From contig CANJKZ010000063.1 in NCBI GenBank assembly GCA_947471745.1, positions 711,001 through 775,000 on the forward strand: a DNA stretch of 64,000 nt, read 5' to 3'. How positions within the stretch are numbered: position 1 is the stretch's first letter; the number at the start of each line of letters is the position of its first letter. The position numbers and the translations under genes were made by a program. The stretch comes from Closterium sp. Naga37s-1. Its lineage: Eukaryota > Streptophyta > Zygnematophyceae > Desmidiales > Closteriaceae. The notes under the pieces were generated by a model. That model was not told the origin of the DNA. It worked only from the letters and a program-made list of their open reading frames with translations, and did not search any database. Shown here one piece after another: positions 33,301 to 44,500 of this stretch.

Positions 33301-36300
33301 TTGTTTCCCCTACCAATATATCCTGTATGTATCACTCATGCGTCTTCGTACTTGTACCCCACACCTTTATTTAAGGGACAATACCCCTCTGTAGCCATAC
33401 CAGGATATCCTGTGCCACCCATGCGTCTGGGTGGTTGCGGAAGACAGCCCAGGTGATGGTGAGGGAGAGGGAGAGCAGGAAGGAGGAGAGCGAGAGCCAG
33501 GAGACGAATCCGAGGAGGGGGAGAGCGACGCCGTGAGGCGACTGGAGTGGGAAGAGCCTGGAGGGAGGGCGATGGAGAGAGACGCGTGTGGGGAAGAGGG
33601 CGAAGGCAGAACAAGCAGAGGAGACCTGAGGAGTGGGAGATCTGAGAGAAAGAAAGAAGGGGAGCGGAATGGTCCAGGTAAGCAGAGGTACAGTACAGGT
33701 AATGGAGCGCGGAAATGGGGGAAAATTTTGCTCCACGTTAGAGAAAGAGTTAAGAACTGAGGGATGAGCAAACTTAGGGGATAGAATTGCATGGGAACGA
33801 TCGGAGTGGTGGCGAGAAGGAAGAGTAGTGTAGGGGCGGATATGGCGAAATGGGGCGGAGAAGGAAATGGAAGGGGGCAAGGAAGACGAGAGGGCAAGGA
33901 AGGGGAGGGATCGCGGAAGAGGGAGAGGTGACTGACCTGTGGAGGAGCGAGGAGAGGCACACATAGAGTGACTGCATGGAGAAAAACAGGATACAGGGGG
34001 CATGTAGGGGCATGCAGACGCATACAGGCGCATACAGGAGCGAGAGGTGGGGGAACACAGGGTCAGGAGTGACAGATACAAAAGAATATGTTCAGAACAA
34101 AAGATATTCTTGAGTCGACTAAAAAGTCGACCGCAGGGAGAAAGACAGGAGGCGAGAGGTGGGGGGACACGGGATCAGGAGTAACAGCATACAACAAGAA
34201 CGCATGCTGCATCGCAGGGAACCATTACAGGGTCACAAATAAAGTGCACGCAAAAGGGGAAGAGCGTGAGGATGATGTCGAAGGCGAGGGGCGACACGAG
34301 GAAGACAAGAAGGGGTGGTTTTGAGTGGAGTTGAAGGGGCAACAGCTGCAGAAGACAAGAAGGGGCAACAGCTGCAGAAGACAAGAAGGGGCAACAGCTG
34401 CAGAAGACAAGAAGGGGCAACAGCTGCAGAAGACAAGAAGGGGCAACAGCTGCAGAAGACAAGAAGGGGCAGCAGCTGCAGAAGACAAGAAGGGGCAACA
34501 GCTGCAGAAGACAAGAAGGGGCAACAGCTGCAGAAGACAAGAAGGGGCAACAGCTGCAGAAGACAAGAAGGGGCAACAGCTGCAGAAGACAAGAAGGGGA
34601 AACAGCTGCAGAAGACAAGAAGGGGCAACAGCTGCAGAAGACAAGAAGGGGCAACAGCTGCAGAAGACAAGAAGGGGCAACAGCTGCAGAAGACAAGAAG
34701 GGGCAACAGCTGCAGAAGACAAGAAGGGGCAACAGCTGCAGAAGACAAGAAGGGGCAACAGCTGCAGAAGACAAGAAGGGGCAACAGCTGCAGAAGACAA
34801 GAAGGGGCAACAGCTGCAGGAAGACAAGAAGGGGCAACAGCTGCAGGAAGAGAGTGCTGCAGAAGAAAGTAACCACTCCTCACCTCTAGCGCAGCGACGC
34901 AGAAGAGTGTGAGGATGATGTAAAAGACGAGGGGCGGCATGAGGAGGACGAGAGCAATGCAGACGGAACTAGCAGCCCTTTGTTCCTTCCTGCTCCCTCC
35001 ATCCACCTTCCCAGCCCTATATCCTCTCTCCCGTCCCTCACCTCTAGCGCAGCAACGCAGAAGAGCGTGAGGATGATGTAGAAGACGATGGGCGACATAA
35101 GGAAGAAGAGCAGCAGCAGCATCACAGACGACATCACCACAAACCCCACCGCTGAACCCACTGACATGTCGTATGCTCCTGATTCCTCGCCCTGGGGCTG
35201 ATTGGAAGGGAGTAAGTACGGGAAGAGCGAGGAGATATGAACGAGGGGAACAGGAGCACAGGCTAAAGCAGCAGCAGCATCAGGGACGACATCACCACAA
35301 ACCCCACTGCTGACCCCACTGACATGTCGTATGCTCCTGATTCCTCGCCCTGGGGCTGGTAGGGACAGTGGGAGTGGGGCAGAGGAGACAGGGGCACAGG
35401 CCGAAGATGACCCCACCGACATGTCGAAAGCGCTTGATGCCTTGCCCTGAGGGATTTTTTTGAGAATTCTAAAAAAAATCCCCGAAAGCGCCTGATGCCT
35501 TGCCCTGAGGCTAGGCGGGCAAGGTGGGGAGTGGGGGAGGAGAGAGGAGATAGGAGGAGGGGAGAGAGGGGCACAGATCAAAGCTGAACCCACAGAGATG
35601 TTGCATGCTGCTGGTGGCTGCCTATGGTGCGGGCCAGCAAGAGGAGATCAGGAGATTTAGCAGGAGAGATTTTCGGTGAGACAAAGTCCCTGCTTCCCCC
35701 AGCTGCGCCCCCCAACTGCTCTGCTAGTTGGCTCACTCACACATCCTCGCATACAAGCAAACCCCACCACCATCATCAACCATCTTTTCGCCACGTTTCA
35801 ACACCCAACCACCGCACCTCTTCTACTCCCCCCCCACATCCTTCTTCCCTCCCCCATCTTCCCCCCGTCCCCCCCGCTCTCCCCTACCTGGTCCGCCAGG
35901 GACTGCCCCCTCCGCGGCAGCCCACGCGGACGCGGCATCCTCTTTCTCTCCCCACCCCTCTTTCTTCTTCCCCAGCTTAACCCCCCCACTCTCCCCGTAC
36001 CTGGTCCGCCAGGGACTGCCCTGCGCCACTCTTCCCCTCCAAAGCCGCCCTCTCCTCCGCGGCAGCCCACGCGGACGCGCCCACGAGCGACAGCAGCGCC
36101 AGCGCCCACAGCACCAGCTCCGCCACGTCCAGCAGCGCGCGCGGAGGCGCGTACAGGGAGACAGTGACAGGGGAGGCGGAGGTGGAGGCGGAGGAGGGGG
36201 AAGTGGAGGCGGAGGCGTTGGAGAGGGCTTGAAGGAGGAATTGGCCTGAGGAGTTAGAGACCATGACCACCGGTATAGTCACAGCGCCTTCAGTCAAGTC

Positions 36301-37806
36301 CGTTGCGTTGCACCCCATGCCAATGATACCTGCCACGGGAAACCCACATACAAAGTTTTGAGCCGTTACAAATGAGGCCTTAGCTGAAACTTACCTAACT
36401 CTATGCATTGACACATATGCGGACACACACCCAACCACTATCACAAATACATGATCCCAACGCGTTAAAAACACAATCAAATCACATGTACAAAACGTAC
36501 ATCAAGTCCCATTCACGTTCAAATCGCCTGCATGCGATACCTTGTTTGTTGTTGACCACGATAGCAGCAGCAACTCCCAGCCGCTGCACGCGGAGGGGCT
36601 TCGAGGCGAAGCTGCACTCGCCTTTTGAGGCGCCTAAAAAAATAAAAAAAACACATCAAGTCCCATTCACATTCACACTGCCTGGGTTACCTTCTTCGCT
36701 GTTGATGACGATAACAGCAGCTGCTCCCAGACGCTGCACGCGGAGGGCCTTGGAGGCGAAGCTGCACTCTCCTCGCTGCACCAACACTGCCTGGCCCTGA
36801 AACTGGCATGGGGGAGATGGGAGAGAGACGGGAAGAAGACGGGCGGGAGATGGGCGGCTTCTGAGACGTCTCAAAAGTCCGCGGAGGGCCTTAGAGGCGA
36901 AGCTGCAGTCGCCTCGCTGCACCAACACTGCCTGGCCCTGAAACTGACACGCGGGAGACGGGCGGGGGACAGGCGGGAGGATACGGAAAGACGTGTAAGA
37001 CATGAGACATGAAGACATGCAGAAGCGGAATTTGGAGGTAGAGTGGGGTGCAACATTGCCAAGGATAGCATTAACTGCAACATAGATTTGACTTGAGGAG
37101 CATGGGGACTAACGAGGGCGAGGCTAAATGAAGGGGCTCTGAGCGCACGTACTGAAGGGAGAGGAAGCGGCGGGTCGGAACAAGCAAGCAGGGGCTGCAT
37201 CTGCGCAAGGGGGAAGGAGAGCGCGTCAGCCTTGGTCTTCGGAAGGCCCGCGCCGAAGCTGGCTTCGACAGCGAGAATCTGAGGGTGATTGCTGCCGCTG
37301 ATGGTGGCGTTGTCTCCCACGTGCACGGAAAGCTTGACCTGAGGTGGGGTGATGGTGAAACGAGATGATTTTTGAGTTGACTCAAACAAGAATCTCGGGG
37401 TCACTGCCACCGCTGATCGTCGCGTTGACTTTCACGTGCACGACAAGCTTGACCTGAGGTGAGGGAGAGGTGGGATGTGAGTTTCAGTCGACTCTAGAGT
37501 CGTATTGGGCTGATTGCTCAAACTAAGTTGAGGGGATGGTGGGATTGTGAACGGATTGTGAGGAAACTCGGAGATTGTATCAGAGATGACTATGATGAGG
37601 CAAGGAAGGGACCGTCGTACCATTTCCACGCTGTTATCGCATCCTTGTCGCGGAATCTGCGCGCTTACGGACGGCGAACACAAAATCAGGACCAGCGAAA
37701 ACAGCGATAATAACAGAAGCCGTCGTGACGCTACACCCGGAGTGTGCTGTGCAGGCAAGCATGATCGGCGAGCACTCGGCGCTCGGGTCAACCATCGACG
37801 GTCCAT
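30344..37806 (-). CDS. SPPL: Signal peptide peptidase-like (SPPL) intramembrane aspartic protease
   Basis: GxGD-type presenilin-fold protease cleaving type II membrane proteins in Golgi, endosome or vacuole membranes. Thirteen exons join in one frame (608 residues): 37621-37806, 37153-37338, 36691-36802, 36001-36329, 35042-35197, 33401-33625, 32804-32857, 32315-32410, 31992-32134, 31336-31406, 31026-31109, 30733-30811, 30344-30449. Signal peptide [14 protein letters not shown]. The protease-associated domain covers exons 2-4 ([32 protein letters not shown]). Catalytic YD is Tyr428-Asp429 ([10 protein letters not shown]) and GFGD ends at Asp483. The PAL motif is 537-539 in [10 protein letters not shown]. 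The cytosolic tail carries [15 protein letters not shown] and an acidic end. The three active motifs are intact. Introns hold many exon-edge copies and a 26-bp minisatellite. ATG 37806 directly precedes the signal peptide region. Confidence 0.92.
31678..31975 (-). repeat. Two donor-edge copies of SPPL exon 9 with joint palindromes
   Basis: The last part of exon 9 plus donor (31985-32090; [19 protein letters not shown]) is repeated at 31850-31950 and 31678-31800. The joints contain TTATTTAGGCACCTAGTAAAAT (31954-31975) and TTTTGAAGCGCCTAAAG (31809-31825). The outermost copy has no palindrome after it: three copies, two joints, two palindromes. Confidence 0.88.
32466..32530 (-). repeat. Acceptor-edge copy of SPPL exon 8
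   Basis: GATGAAGA-CCAGAAGATGTCG through GCACTGTGGACACCTGGTG repeats 32353-32414 almost exactly, keeping the YD catalytic code and the acceptor. Confidence 0.9.
32650..32790. repeat. G-rich GTGAGGGT/GCGAGGGT array
   Basis: About 18 imperfect 7-8-bp G-rich units lie in the SPPL intron between exons 7 and 8. Not the plant telomere repeat (TTTAGGG), but capable of forming G-quadruplexes on this strand. Confidence 0.8.
32908..32960 (-). repeat. Acceptor-edge copy of SPPL exon 7 with joint palindrome
   Basis: TTTCTGAGGCGGCTCAAAG (32908-32926) precedes a diverged copy of CTGCAGCACGGTGATCATGATGC from exon 7. Confidence 0.7.
33218..33360 (-). repeat. Donor-edge copies of SPPL exon 6
   Basis: CCCACACCTTT...CCATACCAGGATATCCTGTGCCA occurs at 33218-33281 and again at the exon 6 end (33355-33417). 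A shorter trace (CCTACCAATATATCCTGT) lies at 33309-33326. Confidence 0.75.
34250..34950. repeat. 26-bp minisatellite bounded by SPPL exon 5 copies
   Basis: About 20 copies of a 26-base unit (AACAGCTGCAGAAGACAAGAAGGGGC) fill 34332-34858. The flanks, 34250-34318 and 34868-34950, are copies of the exon 5 donor edge (35042-35110; GAAGAGCGTGAGGATGATGTAGAAGA). The unit's GAAGACAAGAAGGGG part matches the truncated exon copy at 34300-34316, so the array appears to have grown from it. Long open frames here are artefacts of the repeat. Confidence 0.9.
35266..35515 (-). repeat. Acceptor-edge copies of SPPL exon 5 with joint palindrome
   Basis: The exon 5 start ([18 protein letters not shown] on the reverse strand) recurs at 35266-35360 and in part at 35400-35450 and 35482-35515. 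The last joint is TTTTTTTGAGAATTCTAAAAAAAA at 35455-35478. Confidence 0.88.
35880..35935 (-). repeat. Donor-edge copy of SPPL exon 4
   Basis: CCTACCTGGTCCGCCAGGGACTGCC and CCTCCGCGGCAGCCCACGCGGACGCG repeat 35997-36080 with an internal deletion. Confidence 0.85.
36536..36950 (-). repeat. Copies on both sides of SPPL exon 3, each with a palindrome
   Basis: Donor-side copy 36483-36622 repeats exon 3 plus its following intron and ends in TTTTGAGGCGCCTAAAAA (36623-36640). Acceptor-side copy 36877-36960 starts right after TTCTGAGACGTCTCAAAAG (36859-36877). The full exon is 36691-36802. Confidence 0.9.
37371..37502 (-). repeat. Acceptor-edge copy of SPPL exon 2 with palindromes
   Basis: TTTGAGTTGACTCAAA (37371-37386) is followed by a diverged copy of the exon 2 start (37390-37455; encodes [22 protein letters not shown]). 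A perfect CGACTCTAGAGTCG lies at 37489-37502. Confidence 0.85.
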
Positions 37807-38570
37807 CTCAGACAGTATGACGATACGGTTGCTAATTAAAGAATAACGTATGCGTCGATTCGTGATGCTTCAGGCGGGACGAACTGGCGTCCGAATCTGC
37901 TACTTTAGAGACGTCCCTAACCCCGTGGGAGTCTGCTAATCAACTCTCGACAAGCTAAGCTTATCCTCGCTAAGATCCCGCATCGGCTTCTTAACGAGTT
38001 AAAAAAACTACGGATTCCTGACCAAGGACCAACTCGGACCTCTCCCGACGACGGCACGGACGGGAATCTCGGGACCGTCAGCCGTGAGGGAGAGCTATGG
38101 CTGACTGAGATAAGACATGACAATGAGAATCAACTACTGAGCTCTACTGTTGGTTGGTATGATCAGGATACTACTCTCTACCGTGTGCAAATGTATTGCA
38201 CCGTACTCGACGAGAGTTCCGTTGAAAGGTCGGGCAAATTCTAGGTTGGATTGGCTCTACTGTTGGGTGGTATAATCAGGATACCACTCTCTACCGTGTG
38301 CAAATGTACTGCACCGTACTCGACGACCGAACAATAAACATTCAAGGGATACTTCCGAAGCTTTGAAGCCGGTTCGACGTGGACCCGTGGCCTTCTGACA
38401 CTACGACCACATCGTCAGTTTCGAGGGCTTTCCCGCGCATTTGCCGTCTGAAAGTACTGCAAATTCTACGATATAGAGATATGTTCAAGCCTCGCAAAAG
38501 TCATGATGTTTTTAGGATGTCTTACAAGGTGACCACCTTATGCTAATTCTATCATTTACAATCAGCCCCA
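37807..38570. other. Intergenic, SPPL start to ELAPOR 3' end, with duplicated block
   Basis: A block of about 75 bp (GCTCTACTGTTG(G)TTGGTAT-ATCAGGATAC...GTACTCGACGA) occurs at 38138-38211 and 38250-38324, about 90% identical. No gene recognised. Confidence 0.6.
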
Positions 38571-41500
38571 CTAACTACTCCCGTCTCCCTGCCTACGAAA
38601 GTGTGCCTCCTCATGCTCATACTCCTCGTCCTCATCACCCCCATCCATTTCCTCCATCTCATTCTCCTCCGCTTGCTCCACATTCTCGCACAGCCTCGCA
38701 TACTCCCTGTAGATCTTTCGGCTCTTGAGCCACGTCATAATCGTCATGACCGCAAGCCCGACAACCACCAGTGCTCCAAGCGCGAAGATGGCAATGTACT
38801 TGGGGCTCAAAGTGCTTGAAGCAATGAATTTCACCTCCATGTCGCAAATCCCCGCCAGTGTCCCTTCCGGAAGCTTCTCAGCTCCAGGAAGATCCTCGTT
38901 ACAAGTCTTCGGAAGCTTCCAGATATATGTTACGTTGTGCACACCGTTGACATCAGTGCAAGAATCCTCAAATCTCTGGTAATCGTCCTTGGTACAGGGC
39001 GGGCAGAACTCATCAGCGGGCAAGGGCACCTGCGGATTCGGCTGGCAAAGCTGCCAGGTTGGAGGGGTTAGGAGAGGAAAAGGGAAGTCAGAACGAATGA
39101 AGGGATATGCCATCAACGTAAATGCTCCCGCACATTTTTAGAGCCAAACACAATGCAAGACAGCCCCCCCACAACACCCAAACCTTGTCCTCCCGCCAAC
39201 CCATCTCCACCCAACCACAATCCACCCTCCTCCCCTAACCATCTTCTCCCCACCTCACCTGCCCCTGGGAACACAGAGAGCAACGCACCCTTGGCGTCTT
39301 GTATTTGTAGGTGAAGCGCTTGTTGTCGATGCAGTTGGCAACGGCCACAGGCTCCATGTCGAGCACAGTGCACAGTGGGCAGGCATGCGCCGTGTACCAC
39401 ACCATCTGGAACAGACACGACACCGGCGCCTCACGCCCCACAGGGATCACGTCCCCCGACCGATTGGCCCATGCGGGATACGACAGATTCGGGTCCAAAG
39501 CTGCCTTCTTGCCCCCCTCCGTCCATGGCTCAGGGTGGCCGTAGCCTGGGGGGAAGAGGAACAGGAAAGAGCGTGGAGGGTGGAAGGTGGTGAAGAAGAA
39601 GAGGTGGGCAGGCATGCGCCGTGTACCACACCATCTGGAAGAGGCACGACACAGGGGCCTCGCGCCCCACGGGGATCACATCGCCCGACCGATTAGCCCA
39701 TGCCGGGTAGGAGTGGGCTGGGTTCAGAGCTGCCTTCTTTCCCCCCTCCGTCCATGGCTCTGGGTGGCCGTAGCCTGGGGGGAAAAGAGCAGAGAAGAGA
39801 TCGTGGAGAGTGGAGGGAGGTGAAGACAAAGCAGGCAGGGATCTGGAGGCCTCTCGCCCCACTCGTTGAATCATCAGGCTGGGAGTCGCAGATGAAGGTG
39901 TGGCTGAAGCCTGATGTGTCTGGCGTTCTGACTAAAAGGCCTTTTTCTTACGAAACCAACCGATTTCAACCATCAGGCTGGGAGTCGCAGATGAAGGTGA
40001 GGCTGAAGCCTGAAGGTGCTGGGGGCATGTAACACAGGGTAACTGATATCTTAGCACTCAAGAAGCTGCCATAGTACTCTAAATTAGATGCCTTTCCGGC
40101 CTCGGGGTCTCACCAGCCTCGTGAGGTTGAAGATTCTGGGGGCATCAGACATGCTGGTTGAGACATGCGTTGGAGGAGCTGCTCTGGTAGTCTCAACCAG
40201 ATGTCTCACCAGCCTCGGGGTCGCAGATAAAGGTGAGGTTGAAGGTGCTGAGGGCGCCGAACATGGGGCAGCTCTCCCCATGGAACGACATCACCAGGCC
40301 TCGCCGCTCTTTGAGCTCAAAGCAATACTTCTCTTATGATTTCCATTACGCGCCTCACTCACCAGCCTCAGGATGAAGGTGAGGTTGAAGGTGCTGGCGG
40401 CATTAGACATGAAGTGACATGCTTGCACTCAGAGGTGCTGCCATAAAAATCTAAACCCTACACCTCACCAGCCTCAGGGTCGCATATGAAAGTGAGGTTG
40501 AAGGTGCTGGGGGCGTCGGACATGGGGCAGCTCTCCCCGTGGAACGACATCACCAGTCTCAAGGTACTGACATAATAACTTCGATGCCCCACATACCAGC
40601 CTCAGGGTCGCAGATGAAGGTGAGGTTGAAGGTGCTGGGGGCGTCGGACATGGGGCAGCTCTCCCCGTGGAACGACATCACCAGTCCTTGCCGCTGCACA
40701 CTAGGTGCTGCTACCATAGTCTAGACTAGATGCCTCACTCACCAGCCTCGGGGTCACAGATAAAGGTGAGGTTGAAGGTGCTGGGGCGTCGGACATCGGG
40801 CAGCTCTCCCCGTTGAACGACATCACCAGCCCTCGCCGCTGCAGCTGCGGTTCCGAGAAGCTTCCCAGGGGGGCCAGCGACACGGTGTCCCCCAGGCTGT
40901 GGGCCGATGTGGCTGTGCTGTGCTCATTCAGACTCGGGTTGATCTGATGGGGAGGGGAGGAGAATAGGGGCGCGGGAAGAGGGAGGAGAATGGATGTGAC
41001 ACTTCCCAGAGGAGCCAGGGACACGGTGTCCCCCAGGCTGTGGGCCGATGTGGCGGTGCAGATGTGCTGTGCTCATTCAGACTCGGGTTGATCTGATGTG
41101 GAGGGGAGGAAGGTGAGAGGAGATGGGAATGCAGGGAGGCACGAGAGTGAGGGGATGTGGTTGTGCTGTGCTCACACAGACTCGGGTTGACCTGACTTGG
41201 AGGGCGGGAGTAGGGTAATGGATGAGAAATCAGAGCGAATGGGGATGTAGGCGACTGGATGGAATTGAAGGGGATTTCACGGTGCCGCGCTCGCTCAGAC
41301 TCGGGTTGAGTTGATAGGGGGTATGGGAGGGAGGTGGGAGGGTAATGGAAGGGAGTGGAGGGGAGAAAACACTCACCCGGCACACATATGTGTTGTTGAG
41401 CGGCTTCCCCGTGTACATGATGCATGGGTACGTCGTGTTGGCTCTCTCTCCCTTGCCGCCCCTGCCCCCCTTCCCACCACCACTATCACCACTCCACACA

Positions 41501-44500
41501 CCACCACCCCCACCCGCACCACCGCCAGCACCAGCAGCACCCCCAGCAGAAGCAGAGGAAGCGACAGGCCGATACACAGCATTATCACTGTTGCTGCGAG
41601 CGCACACAGACACATAGTACTTAGGCCCCTTTTGCAGGTCTACAAAGGACGGGCCCTCATATATCGGCCCCACGAGGCGGCCCAGGTTCTGGTGAGCGAG
41701 GGGGGAGAGGTCGTAGAGCAGAGTGGCGGTGGAGTTGAAGGAGCGAACGAGGAAGGTGCAGAAGGAGGAGGGCGAGGTGATGTCTCCGATGGCACACTCC
41801 GCACTGCCTTCAAGGGAGGTCGTGCCCGGGCCGCAGGGTTCGCAGGCCGTGCGGTTGCCCTGAGATGGGAAGGGAAAGGAGACAGGAGGAGCAGGCTGAG
41901 AGAGGGGTGGGCCGAGGGCCGTGCGGTTGCCCTGAGATGGGAAGGGAAAGGAGACAGGAGGAGCAGGCTGAGAGAGGGGTGGGCCGAGGGCCGTGCGGTT
42001 GCCCTGAGATGGGGAGAGAGAAGGGGGCGAGGAAAAACAGGCTGAGAGCGGGATGGTGTAGAGATTACGCTCATATATCGGACCCACCGTGCGGTTGCCT
42101 CACAGACAGGGCCAGGGTCTAATTCCCTGAGGCGCTTCACAACAGAGGCTCAGAATCAGCTGCAGAGATAGACTCACCGCTGGTTTGGGGTTGAAGGTGT
42201 TGGCAGGGCACTTTTCACACAGCCCTTCCCCTCCTTCACTGTACATCCCAGCAGGACACTCCTCCCACGCGTCCCCACTCTGCCCCTTCTGCGCGCCTGC
42301 AGGGATGCGCACACACCCGGGCGCGCCCCCCTGTGCCGCCCCCCACACGCGCACGCTGTGCAGGATGGCAGAGGAGCGATCGACGGAGGTGCGATCGGCG
42401 TTGAGGGTGACCCACACCCACATGATGCGGTGGCTGCCTGCTGCCAGCGGCCACTGCTGGCTGCTGCTGCGACCGACCGGCACGCTCACGCCCATGCTGC
42501 CCCCGTCCTGAAGGAATATGGGAGGGAAAGAGGAGAGGAAAGAGTGAGGGAGAAAGGAGCAAAGAGCAGAGAGGTTTGCCATCCGGTTGTCATCCACGTA
42601 AAAAAAAAAAGGCCAAGCTGCAGGTCACCTTCCAGGTGATCCCACCCACCTCACCTTCTCAGCAAATTCTCATTGTCCCGCAACACACGCCCACCAGACC
42701 TCGATGTTCTCGAGCAGGTTGTCATCCACGTGGGAAAAGAGGCCGCACTGCAGGCCACCTCAGCAATGGCATCATTCAGCACTATCAGCATTCATCACCG
42801 CACAGCACCGCCCACCACACCTCAATGTTCTCGAGCAGGTTGTCGTCCACATAGAAGAAGAGCCCCCGCTGCAGGTCGCCGGGAGGGATGTCCACGTCAA
42901 AGTCGTATGTGATGTAGCCGGGGATGGTGAGATTCACTGTCAGCGCCAGCCACACCTGTGGGGAGCGAGGGAATGAGGGAAGGAGGATGGGGAGAATGAG
43001 AAGGTGATAGGCTAAGTTGCATGGATGGACAAGAAAAGTCGTATGTGATGTAGCCAGCCGGGGATGGAGAGGTTCACTGTCAGTGCCAGCCACACCTGCA
43101 GGGAGGAATAGATGAACAGTGAGGGCATGATGAGTGCTTGGTCAGTATGGTAAGGCTCATGGACCGGCAGCCAATATCGTATGTGATGTAGATGGGGATG
43201 GTGAGATTCACTGTCAGCGCCAGCCACACCTGCAGGGAGAGGAGAGAGGGAAGGAGGATGGAGGGAATGGGAACGCGACATGATATGGCGCATGGTCACA
43301 CGATATGGCGCATGGTCACACGAAATGGCGCATGGTCACACAATATGGCGCATGGTTATACGATATGGCGCATGGTGACACGAAATGGCGCATCGTCACA
43401 CGATATGGTGCATGGTCACACGATATGGCGCATGGTCACACGATATGTGATGCAGCTGGGGATAGAGCGAGGGGGAGGGAAGAGGGGGGTGAGAGGACGA
43501 TGAAACAAAGTAGGTGATATTGTGGGCGAATTTCACCTCCCGCGAACCAAATTTAATCAACCAACAAACACACTTACAGAAACAGCTTTGCCGTTATTCG
43601 CCCCCACCACCCAAGATCAAGTGCACTTGGCTAACAAACACACTTACAGAGGCAGTCTTGCCGTTATTCGCCCCTGAGTCCAGATAATCCCCCACCACCC
43701 GCACTGCAGAATGCAATTAGCAACGAACACACTTACAGAAGCGGTCTTGCCGTTATTCGCCCCCGAGTCCAGATAATCCCCCACCACCCTCCACCCGCCC
43801 GACCCACACTCCCCGCTGCATCCCGTCTGGAAGCCGCTGGGAAGCTTCCCGTCCTCCACAGTCCGAAAGTGCTCCAGCAGGAGCATCTTGACTGCCGCCT
43901 CGCCAGGCTGGCACGGGTGGCATGTTTTGTCCGATGTGGGGGAGGGCGCTGCAGAGGGAGGGGCAGCAGCCGTGCCTGGAGGAGGGAGTGGCGGTACTGT
44001 TGCTGCTGCTGAGGTGTTCCGTGCTGTGCCGGAGGCTATGGGGTTCATGCGAAGAGTTTAGAAGATCGTACACGCCACGTGCTGCAGAGTTACATTGGTT
44101 GTCAAAGTAGCAAACTACCTGGTTGACTGGGGGAAGATGGTATGGGGTGGGGGGGCCGGGGGGGGGGGGGAGGCCATGAGGTTCGTGAGGCGATTTTGAG
44201 GAGTCTACACGCCATGTACTGCAGGGTTGCACTGGTTTTGCCACGTTAAACACCACCTGACTGGAGAGGAGCATGGGGAGAGGATGGTAGGGGGAGGGCT
44301 AAGAGGAAGGCAGATTGAGAAAGAGAGGAGGGCGAGGGGAGAGGTTATAGAGGAAGGATAAGAGAGGGGGGCGTACGCACCTGGATCATGCGTGTCTTGG
44401 AGAGCTGCTGGTTGGTGGCTGGGTCACGGATGTAGGCCCATGTGTGCCAATCCTCCGGTCGGCTCTTTGCATACGTTGGCCATTAAGGAGCCGTGTGTCG

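Noticed and set aside
34175..35006. Open frames of 185-257 codons on both strands
   Set aside because: Products of the 26-bp minisatellite; the unit length is not a multiple of three, so each frame cycles through the same three peptides.
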